From NCBI GenBank assembly GCA_035524955.1, contig DATLFG010000086.1, forward strand, positions 18,445 to 82,444: a DNA stretch of 64,000 bases. The letters run 5' to 3'. Source of the DNA: CAMLFJ01 sp035524955. GTDB lineage: Bacteria; Methylomirabilota; Methylomirabilia; Rokubacteriales; CSP1-6. A program made the translations under genes and the position numbers. The notes beneath the pieces are model-generated. The model ran no database searches and was not told the DNA's origin. It worked only from the letters and a program-made list of their open reading frames with translations. This document shows, piece after piece, positions 56,767 through 64,000 of the stretch (its first letter is position 1; each line of letters begins with the position of its first letter).

Positions 56767-57650
56767 GTGCGCCTCCTCACGAAGCGGCCGATCGCGTCGA
56801 CCGCGGCCTGCGCCTCGTCGAGCATCGGCAGGAACCAGTGCCAGACGTGGATCATGCGATCGTAGACCTCGAGGGTCGCGTCCACCCCCGCCGCCTTGGC
56901 CCGCGCCGCGAGCTGCGCCGCGTCGTCGAGGAGGACCTCGTCGCTGCCCACGTGGATGAGGAGCGGGGGTAGGCCGCGCAGGTCCGCGAAGAGCGGCGAG
57001 GCGAGCGGGGTCCGGGGCGGCGTGGCGCCCAGGTAGGCCCGGGCCATCTCCTCGACCCCGGCGCGGCGTACGATCGGATCGACCGCGGCCTTCGTCGCGT
57101 AGCTGCCGCCCCCGCAGGTGAGGTCCACCCAGGGCGAGATGCAGACGCCGCCCGCGGGCAGGGGCGCCCGCGCCTCGCGCAGGGACAGCAGGGTGGCCAC
57201 CGTGAGGCCCCCACCCGCGGAGTCGCCCGCGACCACGATGCGGCCGGGCGCGACGCCCTGGTCGAGCAGCCAGCGATACGCGGCCGTCGCGTCCTCCACC
57301 GCCGCCGGGAAGGGGTGCTCGGGCGCCAGGCGGTAGTCGAGCAGGAGCGTGCTGGCCGCGGCGGCGCCCGCGATGGCGGCGGCCAGGTGACGGTGCGAGC
57401 GCGGAGAGCCGATGACGTAGCCGCCCCCGTGCAGATACAGCACCACGCGGCCGGGCTCGGCCGAGGGCGGGCGCAGCCACTCGGCGGCCGCCGCGGGGGC
57501 GGTGACGGGCTCCACCTTGACGTCGGGCGCGATGGGGAAGACCTTCTCGGCGCGCTCGTACTGCGCGCGGCGCTCGGCGGTGGTCAGCGAGTCGGGCGGA
57601 GGAAGCTTCGCGAGGTGCGCGCGAACGACGTCGATGCCGCGGTCAGCCAT
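56763..57650 (-). CDS. HSL-family alpha/beta hydrolase
   Basis: This 295-residue esterase starts at ATG 57650. HSL signature: VVLYLHGGGYVIGSPRSH, nucleophile IVVAGDSAGGGLTVATLL, acid LIHVGSDEVLLDDAAQL, histidine MIHVWHWF. Acts on short acyl esters; the natural substrate is unknown. It is the first gene of the five-gene operon (hydrolase, aminotransferase, hydrolase, FGase, deacetylase) and is divergent from the aldo-keto reductase gene. Confidence 0.9.
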   Translation of the reverse strand: MADRGIDVVRAHLAKLPPPDSLTTAERRAQYERAEKVFPIAPDVKVEPVTAPAAAAEWLRPPSAEPGRVVLYLHGGGYVIGSPRSHRHLAAAIAGAAAASTLLLDYRLAPEHPFPAAVEDATAAYRWLLDQGVAPGRIVVAGDSAGGGLTVATLLSLREARAPLPAGGVCISPWVDLTCGGGSYATKAAVDPIVRRAGVEEMARAYLGATPPRTPLASPLFADLRGLPPLLIHVGSDEVLLDDAAQLAARAKAAGVDATLEVYDRMIHVWHWFLPMLDEAQAAVDAIGRFVRRRT

Positions 57651-57799
57651 GGCGGTTCTCCATGAGGAGGGATTCTGCGCCGGGACGGGGGCCGTTGGCA
57701 AGCGGCGCGCGGTGCTCCGCGCGGGTCGGCCCGGAGCGCGCGGCCTCGAGCCGGGTAATCATATGTCTCTCGGATGGGCGCTCGTGGCAGAATGGCGCG

Positions 57800-58618
57800 G
57801 TGACCGCGCCGGAATTCCTCTACGGCACCGCGTGGAAGGAAGACCGCACCCCCGCCCTCGTGGAGCTGGCGCTGCGGACGGGCTTCCGGGGTGTCGACAC
57901 CGCCAACCAGCGGCGGCACTACGTCGAGGCCGGGGTGGGGCAGGGGCTGGCCGCTGCGTATCGCGCGGGCGTCGTCACGCGTGCGGAGCTCTTCCTGCAG
58001 ACGAAGTACACGTATCGGCCCGGGCAGGATCACCGGCTGCCCTACGATCCGGACGCGGATCTCGCCACCCAGGTGGCCCAGTCCATGGCCAGCTCGCTCG
58101 AGCATCTCGGCACCGACCACGTGGACAGCTACGTCCTGCACGGACCGGCCTCGGGTCATGGCTGGACGGAGTACGATGCGGAGGTCTGGGGGGCGATGGG
58201 GCGAGAGCGCGACGCGGGCCGCACGCGGGCGCTCGGCGTGAGCAACGTCTCGCTGCGACATCTGCAGCAGATGGTGACCACCGGCGCCGAGATACCGGCC
58301 TTCGTGCAGAACCGCTGCTTCGCGGTCCGCGGGTGGGATCGCGACGTGCGGGCCTTCTGTGCGCAGCGGAAGATCGTCTACCAGGGCTTCTCGCTGCTCA
58401 CCGCCAACCCGGAGGTGCTGGGTCATCCGCTGGTGGCCGGCATCGCCGCGCGCCACCACGCGACCGCGCCCCAGGTGGTGTTCCGCTTCGCGCTCGCGGT
58501 GGGGATGCTCCCGCTCACCGGCACGTCCAGCCCGGAGCACATGAAGCAGGACCTGGCCGCCCCCGCGCTCGCCCTCTCCGCGGACGAGGTGCGGGGGATC
58601 GAAACACTCGTGGGCTGA
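57800..58618 (+). CDS. Aldo/keto reductase
   Basis: This 272-residue NADPH-dependent TIM-barrel reductase starts at GTG 57800. Catalytic tetrad: D in GFRGVDTANQRRHYVE, with Y a few residues on, K in LFLQTKYTYR, H in DSYVLHGPAS. ALGVSNVSLRHLQQ and LPLTGTSSPEHMKQDL match cofactor-binding regions. The usual barrel-closing DTAxxY has a longer insert (DTANQRRHY), which may shift the substrate. The next gene starts one base after its stop. Confidence 0.88.
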   Translation: MTAPEFLYGTAWKEDRTPALVELALRTGFRGVDTANQRRHYVEAGVGQGLAAAYRAGVVTRAELFLQTKYTYRPGQDHRLPYDPDADLATQVAQSMASSLEHLGTDHVDSYVLHGPASGHGWTEYDAEVWGAMGRERDAGRTRALGVSNVSLRHLQQMVTTGAEIPAFVQNRCFAVRGWDRDVRAFCAQRKIVYQGFSLLTANPEVLGHPLVAGIAARHHATAPQVVFRFALAVGMLPLTGTSSPEHMKQDLAAPALALSADEVRGIETLVG

Positions 58619-58619
58619 C

Positions 58620-59579
58620 GTGCGCCGTCTGACCGTGCTGATGCCGTTTCACACGCCGTTCTACGCGCCGCTGCCCGCCGGCGTCGCCCGGGGACATTTT
58701 CGCGACGAGGGGCTGGACGTGGCCGCGGTGGCGGCGGCCGAGCACGGCAAGGGGACGATACCCGCGCTCCTGGACGGCGACATCGAGATCAGCCTGGGCG
58801 GGCTGATGCGGAGCTTCGAGCTGGCCGATCGCTCGGGACCGATCGTGGTGCACTTCGCGGAGGTCTGCAGCCGGAACGGCTTCTTCCTCCTGAGCCGGAC
58901 GCCCCGGCCCGCGTTCGCGTGGTTGGACCTGGTGGGCCGCACCGTGCTGTCGTTCGCGGAGGCCCCGACGCCCTGGCAGTGCATGCTCACCGTGCTGCGC
59001 CGGCACGGTGTGGACGCGGGCCGGGTGCGGATCGAGCGGACGCGGCCGGCGCCCGACGCGGTCGCCGCGTTCCGCGCCGGATACGGCGACTTCCTCGAGC
59101 AGCCGCAGCCGGTCGTCGAGCAGCTCCTCGCCGAGGGCGCGGCCCACCTGGTGGCCTCGATGGGCGAGGCCACCGGCCCGGTGCCGTTCACGTCGTACAT
59201 GACCACGCCGGCCTTCCTCAAGCGCGAGCCTCAGGTCCTGCAGGCCTTCACCCGCGCGGTGTACCGCACGCAGCGCTGGCTCGCCGGCGCGGAGCCGTCG
59301 GAGATCGCCGCGGCGATCGCGCCCGCGTTCCCCGCGACCGACGCCGCGATCCTGGACCGCGCGGTCGCCCGGTATCACCGGCAGGGCACCTGGGCGGGCG
59401 ATCCGCTCCTCCGTCGTGAAGGGTACGACTACCTCGAGGAGATCTTGCTGGCCGGCGGCTTGATCACGCGGCGGGCGCGCTACGAGGATCTGGTGGACAC
59501 GGAGATCGCCCGGCGGGCGATGGCCGGGTCGGTGGGCTCCGCCTGGCCCCGGCCCGCCCGCGACCAGCTCGAGGCCTGA
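58620..59579 (+). CDS. NMT1/THI5-like substrate-binding protein without signal peptide
   Basis: This 319-residue protein starts at GTG 58620. The NMT1-type periplasmic-binding fold is visible: PFYAPLPAGVARGHFRDEGL, IPALLDGDIEISLGGLM, WLDLVGRTVLSFAEAPTPWQ, AHLVASMGEATGPVPF and LKREPQVLQAFTRAVYRT. Typical transport binding proteins have a signal peptide; this one begins directly with the first strand (RRLTVLMPFHT). It may be cytoplasmic, perhaps an enzyme like yeast THI5, or need a different start. No ABC permease or ATPase gene is adjacent. Confidence 0.75.
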   Translation: MRRLTVLMPFHTPFYAPLPAGVARGHFRDEGLDVAAVAAAEHGKGTIPALLDGDIEISLGGLMRSFELADRSGPIVVHFAEVCSRNGFFLLSRTPRPAFAWLDLVGRTVLSFAEAPTPWQCMLTVLRRHGVDAGRVRIERTRPAPDAVAAFRAGYGDFLEQPQPVVEQLLAEGAAHLVASMGEATGPVPFTSYMTTPAFLKREPQVLQAFTRAVYRTQRWLAGAEPSEIAAAIAPAFPATDAAILDRAVARYHRQGTWAGDPLLRREGYDYLEEILLAGGLITRRARYEDLVDTEIARRAMAGSVGSAWPRPARDQLEA

Positions 59580-60387
59580 CGGGTCGGAAGAGCAGCGCGT
59601 CCCGGCTCAGGGTGACGGCAAGCGGGCCGAGCGCGGCCAGGCGATCGCGCCGGCTCGCTCGCCCGGCCCGATAGGAGCCGGTCATCACGTCGCGGATCGC
59701 GGCGGCGTCGAGGCGCGTCACGTGGCGGAGCCGCTCGTGGCGCTCGAGCCTGAACCGCGGCGCGAACGCGGCCACCGCCCGATCCACCCGATCCCGCAGG
59801 AGCCCGCGGCCCAGGACCGCCTCCCGCAGCTCGACGAGGTCGTCCGGGCCCGGGATCACGAGCAGCAGCCGCCCGTCCTCGCGGATCACCCGGCGGAACT
59901 CGGCCGGGTTCCGGCGCGCGGTGATGGACGCCACCGCGGCGAACGACGCGTCGGCGTAGGGCAACGCGCGGTCGGCGTTGGCCACGACGAGGTGAAGTCC
60001 GGCGTGCCGCGCCGCCGCCTCGATGGCGGGGACCGAGAGATCCACCCCGTGGCCCTCGCAGCCGAAGCGCGCCGTGAAGGCGTGCAGGTAGTGGCCCTCG
60101 CCGCAGCCGACCTCGAGGAGCGCATCCCCCGGAGCGAGCGTCAGCAGGTCCCCGATCGCGCGGGTGAGCTCCGCCTCGAAGCCGCCGGACAGGAAGCGCC
60201 GGCGCGCCGCGACGGCGGCGGCGGAATCGCCCGGCCGGGCCGAGCGGCGGTCCTGGGGCTGCAGCAGGTTGACGTAGCCGCGACGGGCCACGTCGAAGGA
60301 ATGAGCGCGCGGGCACGTCAGGCGATGTTGCGCCCGGGCCAGGGGAAGGCGACAGCCGCGAACCGAGCAGAGCAGGGTCACGTTCAT
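59464..60387 (-). CDS. RlmA-like 23S rRNA (guanine-N1)-methyltransferase
   Basis: This 307-residue SAM-dependent methyltransferase opens with a zinc knuckle (LLCSVRGCRLPL, LTCPRAHSFDVARRGYVNLL) found in RlmA enzymes acting on 23S rRNA G745/748. The SAM pocket is ALLEVGCGEGHYLHAF, with GVDLSVPAIEAAAR after it. The N-terminal QPQDRRSARPGDS linker is also family-like. The last ~40 residues are Arg/Pro-rich and overlap the convergent binding-protein gene by 116 bases, so the natural end may be less conserved. ATG 60387 is a good start. Confidence 0.82.
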   Translation of the reverse strand: MNVTLLCSVRGCRLPLARAQHRLTCPRAHSFDVARRGYVNLLQPQDRRSARPGDSAAAVAARRRFLSGGFEAELTRAIGDLLTLAPGDALLEVGCGEGHYLHAFTARFGCEGHGVDLSVPAIEAAARHAGLHLVVANADRALPYADASFAAVASITARRNPAEFRRVIREDGRLLLVIPGPDDLVELREAVLGRGLLRDRVDRAVAAFAPRFRLERHERLRHVTRLDAAAIRDVMTGSYRAGRASRRDRLAALGPLAVTLSRDALLFRPVRPRAGRGRAGARRSPPTRPSPAGRSPCPPDPRSAPAA

Positions 60388-60394
60388 GGAGGGG

Positions 60395-61411
60395 CTACCG
60401 TGACGTGATGGCGAAGTCGACGGCGCCGGCTGCGCGCGTCACCGCCAGGCGGAGCCGCCGGTCGTGGGCGGCGAGCGCGCCGTGCCACAGCTCCGCCCAG
60501 GCGTCGAAGGCGGCCGGATCGAGCGGCTCGAGGCCGCGCGCGAGGCGCCAGCCCTTCTGGAGCACGCGGGCGCGGCCGGGCTCGGTCGTGACCTCCACCT
60601 GCTCGCCCTGGGCGGCGGCCAGCGCCGCGAGATAGCGGGCGAACGCAGCGGGACCCGAGTCCGCGATGCCCAGGAGCCGCGCGGTCTCCTCGAAGAGCTG
60701 CATGCCGATCAGGCGCGCGGCACGGCCGAGGACGGAGCGCGTGTCGGCGGGACCCAGCAGCTCGAGCAGGACCGGCAGCGCGGTGCGGACATACTCCATT
60801 GCGTAGCGCGCCACCACGGTGTCGAGGCGCTCGGCGGGCCAGGCCTTCGCATCGAGGCGCGGGGCGTTGGCCGGGTCGGCCTCCGGCATGGCTTCCTCGG
60901 AGGCGAAGCGCACGTGCTCGTCTTCCGCGAGTTCACGGTCGTGCTCGAGATAGTAGCCCTCGAGACCCGGGTGGCCGTCCACCGTCTGGCCGGTGCACAC
61001 GAAGCCCAGGCGTGGATTGCCGAGGCTCACGCCATTGTGGCCGTGCCAGCCGTGCAGGATCGCCGCATTCACCCGGCTCGGGATGCCGCAGATCGCGGCG
61101 CCGTCCCAGATCCACCGTGGCGGCGGGTAGCGCACCCAGGCCTTCCGGTCGGACTCGTACGCGTACTCGGTCTTCACCCCGCCCATCTGGTTGGAGAGGA
61201 AGTGGTACTGGGCGCAGGCCACCGCGGGTGGCAGCCGGCCGAGGCCGAGCTTGGCGAGCCCGGGCAGGAACTTCTCGAGGTGCTGGCGGCGGAAGAGCTG
61301 GAAGACGAACTCCGCGGCCTCCTCCTCGCTCCGGCGCGTGACCAGGGAGAGAACGAGACCGGTCAGCAGCGCCTGGTAGAGGACCGAGACCGCCCGGTGG
61401 CCTTCCGCCAC
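60395..61411 (-). CDS. Hypothetical protein
   Basis: This 338-residue protein is mostly helical with an N-terminal hydrophobic stretch (VLYQALLTGLVLSLV) and no other membrane segment. Recurrent features are WIWDGAAICGIPSRVNAAIL, HGWHGHNGVSLGNPRLGFVC, LEHDRELAEDEHVRF and MEYVRTALPVLLELLGPAD. Histidine/acid clusters suggest a metal or ligand site. I cannot name the family. It ends 7 bp upstream of the RlmA-like gene, so the two are probably co-transcribed. Confidence 0.6.
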   Translation of the reverse strand: MAEGHRAVSVLYQALLTGLVLSLVTRRSEEEAAEFVFQLFRRQHLEKFLPGLAKLGLGRLPPAVACAQYHFLSNQMGGVKTEYAYESDRKAWVRYPPPRWIWDGAAICGIPSRVNAAILHGWHGHNGVSLGNPRLGFVCTGQTVDGHPGLEGYYLEHDRELAEDEHVRFASEEAMPEADPANAPRLDAKAWPAERLDTVVARYAMEYVRTALPVLLELLGPADTRSVLGRAARLIGMQLFEETARLLGIADSGPAAFARYLAALAAAQGEQVEVTTEPGRARVLQKGWRLARGLEPLDPAAFDAWAELWHGALAAHDRRLRLAVTRAAGAVDFAITSR

Positions 61412-61583
61412 GCCCCGGATGATAGCTCTCCCCGCACGGGCGCGGCAACCTGCCCCGGACTACTCATGAACGGACTCGACCGGAACCGCCCGGGAGGCGT
61501 CCGCGGCGACAGGACCCGTCCGACTCGCGCGACCTGGACCGGGAACGGGAGCATGCCCGCGGGGCGGTCAAGAGGAGAGGCGG

Positions 61584-61613
61584 TTGACGCGGGCTCGCGC
61601 GCTCGCATAGACT
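61584..61613 (+). promoter_or_regulatory. Possible sigma-70 promoter of the LapA-like gene
   Basis: TTGACG is followed after 18 bp by TAGACT (4 of 6 consensus bases). Transcription would begin within a few bases of the ATG at 61623, implying a nearly leaderless message; no ribosome site is visible there. Confidence 0.35.
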
Positions 61614-61622
61614 CGCGGTGCG

Positions 61623-62108
61623 ATGCGCGCCCGGACCGCTCTGTTATTGCTGGTCCTGGTGGTGGTGGGGCTCTTCACGGCGTTGAACTGGACGGCGTTC
61701 AGCGCACGGACGCCTCTCTCCCTCGGATTCTGGACGGTGGAGGCCCCGCTGGGGATCGTCCTGGTGGCGGTCATCGCCGGCTTGACCTTCCTCTATCTGT
61801 TCTTCCTGACATGGCTCGAGGCGTCGGCACTGCTCGAGGCGCGGCGGTCGGCGCGCGAGCTCCTGGCCCAGCGCCAGCTGGCCGAGAAGGCGGAGGCCTC
61901 ACGGTTCGCGGAGCTCAGGCGAACGCTCGAAGGCGAGCTCGCCGCGCTGCACGACCTTCCGGAGGCCGCCGCGGGTCGAGTGCTCGCGCGCCTGGAGCAG
62001 ACCGAGGCGGCGCTGCGCGGAGACATCGACCGCGCCGGCAACACCCTGGCCGCGTACATCGGCGAGCTGGAGGACCGGCTGAATCGGCGCGGCGCCGGTC
62101 CGCCTTGA
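61623..62108 (+). CDS. LapA-domain membrane protein
   Basis: This 161-residue protein has two transmembrane helices (ALLLLVLVVVGLFTALNW and VEAPLGIVLVAVIAGLTFLY), a short outer loop and the LapA-type junction to a cytoplasmic coiled coil (LLEARRSARELLAQRQLAEK ... ELEDRLNR). E. coli LapA works with LapB in lipopolysaccharide assembly control; many relatives have unknown roles, and no lapB is nearby. A single-gene unit between hairpins. Confidence 0.8.
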   Translation: MRARTALLLLVLVVVGLFTALNWTAFSARTPLSLGFWTVEAPLGIVLVAVIAGLTFLYLFFLTWLEASALLEARRSARELLAQRQLAEKAEASRFAELRRTLEGELAALHDLPEAAAGRVLARLEQTEAALRGDIDRAGNTLAAYIGELEDRLNRRGAGPP

Positions 62109-62121
62109 CGTGTGCGGGGCA

Positions 62122-62155
62122 GGCGCCGCGCGCCTCTCGGGAGGCCCGCGGCGCC
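62122..62155. terminator. Bidirectional terminator hairpin
   Basis: A 9-bp outer stem (GGCGCCGCG / CGCGGCGCC), one C-C mismatch and a 5-bp inner stem (GCCTC / GAGGC) enclose the tetraloop TCGG. It lies between the convergent LapA-like and serine-hydrolase genes. No T tract. Confidence 0.6.
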
Positions 62156-62165
62156 CGCCGGTGCA

Positions 62166-63332
62166 CTAGAGCGCTCGATACACCGCGGTCTCGAACGTTC
62201 CGAGCAGGTCGACCGCGGTGTCGTCGAAGAAGGGCAGGAGCTGGGACGCGAAGACGCCGCACACGCCCTTGGTGCGGTCGATCCAGAAGAAGGTGTTGGC
62301 CAGCCCGGCCCAGGCCAGGGAGTTGGCCGAGCGGCCGCCGGGCACCGGCTGGGTGTTGATCAGGAAGCTCAGCCCCCACTTCTTGCTCATGCCCGGGAAG
62401 AGCTCGACGTCCTTGGAGAGCGGCGGGATCGCGGTCTTGAGCGGGCCGATCTCGAGCGCGCCGATGTGGTTCTGGGCCATGAGCTCCACCGTGCTCTGCT
62501 GCAGCACCTGCGCGCCGTCGTGCGCGCCCCCGTTCAGGATCATGCGGCAGAACGCGAGGTAGTCCGGCACGGTGCCGTAGAGGCCGCCGCCGCCCATGTG
62601 GAACTCGGGCTCCTGCGGGATTCCGAACTCGATCGCGGCCAGGCTGCCGTCCTCCCCGCGCTGGTGCACCGCGGAGAGCCGCGCGCGCTGCGAGGCGGAG
62701 AGCTTGAAGGACGTGTCCTTCATGCCGAGCGGCCCGAGGATGTGGTCCTGGAAGTAGCGGTCGAGCCGCTGACCGCTCACCGCCTCGACCATCTTGCCGG
62801 CCCAGTCGATGTTGATGCCGTAGTCCCACCTGTCCCCGGGATCGAACAGCAGCGGCGTGCCGAGCGCCGCGTTCGTGCACGTGGTGATGCCGGGCGTGCC
62901 GGTGGCCTGCTGGAACCGGGCGATGTCCTGGCTCCAGATCTCGTACGAGAAGCCGGCGGTGTGGGTGAGGAGGTGGCGAAGCGTGATCGGTCGCTTGGGC
63001 GCCCGGAGGCGCGGCGTGCCCGCGTCGTCGAAGCCCTCGAGCACGCGGACCGCGCCGAGCTCGGGCACCACCTCGGCCGCGGGCCGCTCCAGGGCGAGCT
63101 TGCCGCGCTCCACGAGCTGCATGGCGGCGGTTGCGGTGATCGCCTTGGTCATCGAGGCGATCCACACCACCGTGTCGAGGGTCATCGGCGCCGGCTTGCC
63201 GATCTCGCGCTGACCGAAGGCGCCCTCGTAGAGGACGCCCTTGTCGGTAGCCGCCATGGCCACCACGCCCGGGATCTTCTTGGCGGCGACGGCCTGGCTG
63301 AAGGTCGAGTCGAGGCTCTTGAAGTTCGCCAT
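62166..63332 (-). CDS. Serine hydrolase, class C beta-lactamase-like
   Basis: This 388-residue protein has the nucleophile SxxK in WIASMTKAITATAAMQLVE (about residue 60) and the YxN in RWDYGINIDWAGKMVE (about 170). The region TLRHLLTHTAGFSYE is standard for the family (EstB, D-peptidases, 6-aminohexanoate hydrolases). No signal peptide is seen, so it is likely a cytoplasmic esterase or amidase, not a true beta-lactamase. ATG 63332 follows AAGGAGGCTG. Single-gene unit. Confidence 0.88.
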   Translation of the reverse strand: MANFKSLDSTFSQAVAAKKIPGVVAMAATDKGVLYEGAFGQREIGKPAPMTLDTVVWIASMTKAITATAAMQLVERGKLALERPAAEVVPELGAVRVLEGFDDAGTPRLRAPKRPITLRHLLTHTAGFSYEIWSQDIARFQQATGTPGITTCTNAALGTPLLFDPGDRWDYGINIDWAGKMVEAVSGQRLDRYFQDHILGPLGMKDTSFKLSASQRARLSAVHQRGEDGSLAAIEFGIPQEPEFHMGGGGLYGTVPDYLAFCRMILNGGAHDGAQVLQQSTVELMAQNHIGALEIGPLKTAIPPLSKDVELFPGMSKKWGLSFLINTQPVPGGRSANSLAWAGLANTFFWIDRTKGVCGVFASQLLPFFDDTAVDLLGTFETAVYRAL

Positions 63333-63440
63333 GGTCAGCCTCCTTGCCGAGGGGCGACCGATCGCCCGTGAAGCGGTTGCGGGTGGGCCCGACTGCGGGC
63401 GCCTCCGACGCTACCGCCGCGGCCGCCGGAGAGCAAGCGT

Positions 63441-64000
63441 TCAGGCTGGAGCGGGTACGGGCTCGGCCGTGGCGCCGCCACTGCCACCCCCGCGCCCCCG
63501 TCCACGTCCTCCGCGTCGGCGCCGGCGACGGCGGGACCGGTGGGGGACGTCGGGCGTCGCGGGGGAGATCTCGTTCCCCGGCGTCGCCTCGTCGCCCGCG
63601 GCGGCCAGGTCGAGCTCGGCGGGCTCGATCTCGGCATCCGCCGGCGGGGCCGTGTCGGCCGGCGCCGGCGCGGGGCCCCCCGCGTCCGCCAGGGTGATCC
63701 GGCCGGTCTGGCTCACCTGGAGCTGGCGGATGCGCCGGAGGCGCGTGATCAGCCGAGGCGAGCCCGGCGGGCGGCTGAAGCCGCGCTCCTTGAGGGCGCG
63801 GGCGAGCGTGTCGATAAGCACCGCGCCGTTCGGCGCGTGGTCCGCCAGCTCGCGCACGACCTCGACCAGCTCGTCGTGGGGCGCGGTGTGCCCGTCGGGC
63901 TCGGCCGGCCCGCGCGCCGGCTCGGCCGCGCGGGCGGGTGGCGGCAGGCTCGGGGCACTGCCGCGCGGTGGCATCGGGCCGCGGGCGCCGTGATCGAAGC
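63441..64000 (-). CDS. Probable NYN/OST-HTH (LOTUS-like) protein, C-terminal part
   Basis: The frame stays open to the window edge; an in-frame ATG at 63974 is probably internal. After a Pro-rich stretch, HDELVEVVRELADHAPNGAV, LIDTLARALKERGFSRPPGS and PRLITRLRRIRQLQVSQTG form a small winged-helix of the OST-HTH/LOTUS kind, which binds RNA and usually follows a NYN ribonuclease domain (not in the window). The C-terminus is an acidic then Arg/Gly-rich tail (HRSRRRRRRRGGRGRGRGG), also suited to RNA. Assignment to this family is from memory of similar sequences. Confidence 0.55.
   Translation of the reverse strand, partial: FDHGARGPMPPRGSAPSLPPPARAAEPARGPAEPDGHTAPHDELVEVVRELADHAPNGAVLIDTLARALKERGFSRPPGSPRLITRLRRIRQLQVSQTGRITLADAGGPAPAPADTAPPADAEIEPAELDLAAAGDEATPGNEISPATPDVPHRSRRRRRRRGGRGRGRGGGSGGATAEPVPAPA

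Noticed and set aside
62166..63332. Calling the serine hydrolase an antibiotic-resistance beta-lactamase
   Set aside because: There is no signal peptide and the motifs are those of general esterases of this fold; resistance cannot be inferred.

Overview
The window is 64 kb of very GC-rich bacterial chromosome with tightly packed genes, many of them joined by ATGA, GTGA or TGATG stop/start overlaps. Long spurious ORFs cover the antisense of most real genes, as expected at this base composition. No rRNA, tRNA, CRISPR array or intact insertion sequence was found. Gene content (PPi-type phosphofructokinase, class I aldolase, UGSC-type selenoprotein, cyclic beta-glucan synthase, GAF-rich kinases, many hydrolases) fits an uncultured soil or subsurface Gram-negative lineage such as Rokubacteria/Methylomirabilota. 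That placement is an impression from composition and gene style, not from a marker-gene search.

Layout. 1-5 kb: end of a copper P-type ATPase, an aldolase/PPi-phosphofructokinase pair, a peroxiredoxin-like gene with an in-frame UGA at its redox site, and a membrane lytic transglycosylase. 5-7.1 kb: a UGSC-family gene, also with an in-frame UGA, broken by two apparent +1 frameshifts. 7.1-14.1 kb, mostly minus strand: FAD monooxygenase, HExxH peptidase plus ATP-grasp ligase, and a sodium symporter/small protein/htpG overlapping operon. 14.1-20 kb: an OsmC plus diiron-protein operon behind a very good sigma-54 promoter, converging on a giant mosaic sigma-54 activator. 20-23.4 kb: a GT39-type membrane glycosyltransferase, then a damaged patch where pieces of a response regulator, an outer-membrane barrel and an Hpt domain are jumbled.

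23.4-31.6 kb is a signalling and small-protein region: a Crp/Fnr regulator, a hybrid GAF histidine kinase, a GAF-GAF kinase with its FixJ-like regulator, a fatty-acid desaturase and several very small genes. Two recurrent non-coding signals run through it: palindromes built on TTGGA-N6-TCCAA (one more half copy lies near 5.16 kb) and a 23-bp GTGTTCAA...GGGACAG..TTCC element. 31.6-44.1 kb: dnaA without its usual neighbours, an 8.8-kb cyclic beta-1,2-glucan synthase gene, cspA with an elaborate leader, and three copies (one internally deleted) of an unrecognised small Cys-rich protein family.

44.1-49.2 kb: a MoxR/DUF58/DUF4129 membrane-stress operon. 49.2-64 kb: accessory metabolism, including an amidohydrolase/amidase pair, a five-gene overlapping hydrolase/aminotransferase/deacetylase operon, an aldo-keto reductase with an NMT1-type binding protein, an RlmA-like methyltransferase, a LapA-like membrane protein, a serine hydrolase, and the end of a probable NYN/OST-HTH protein.

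The strongest unusual points are the two UGA-containing redox genes. In both, UGA sits at the first position of a UxxC motif, and in both a 6-bp hairpin with a 4-nt G-containing loop begins its loop exactly 26 nt after the UGA. Also notable are the shared operator-like palindromes upstream of small genes, and the pairing of a sigma-54 promoter with an adjacent sigma-54 activator.
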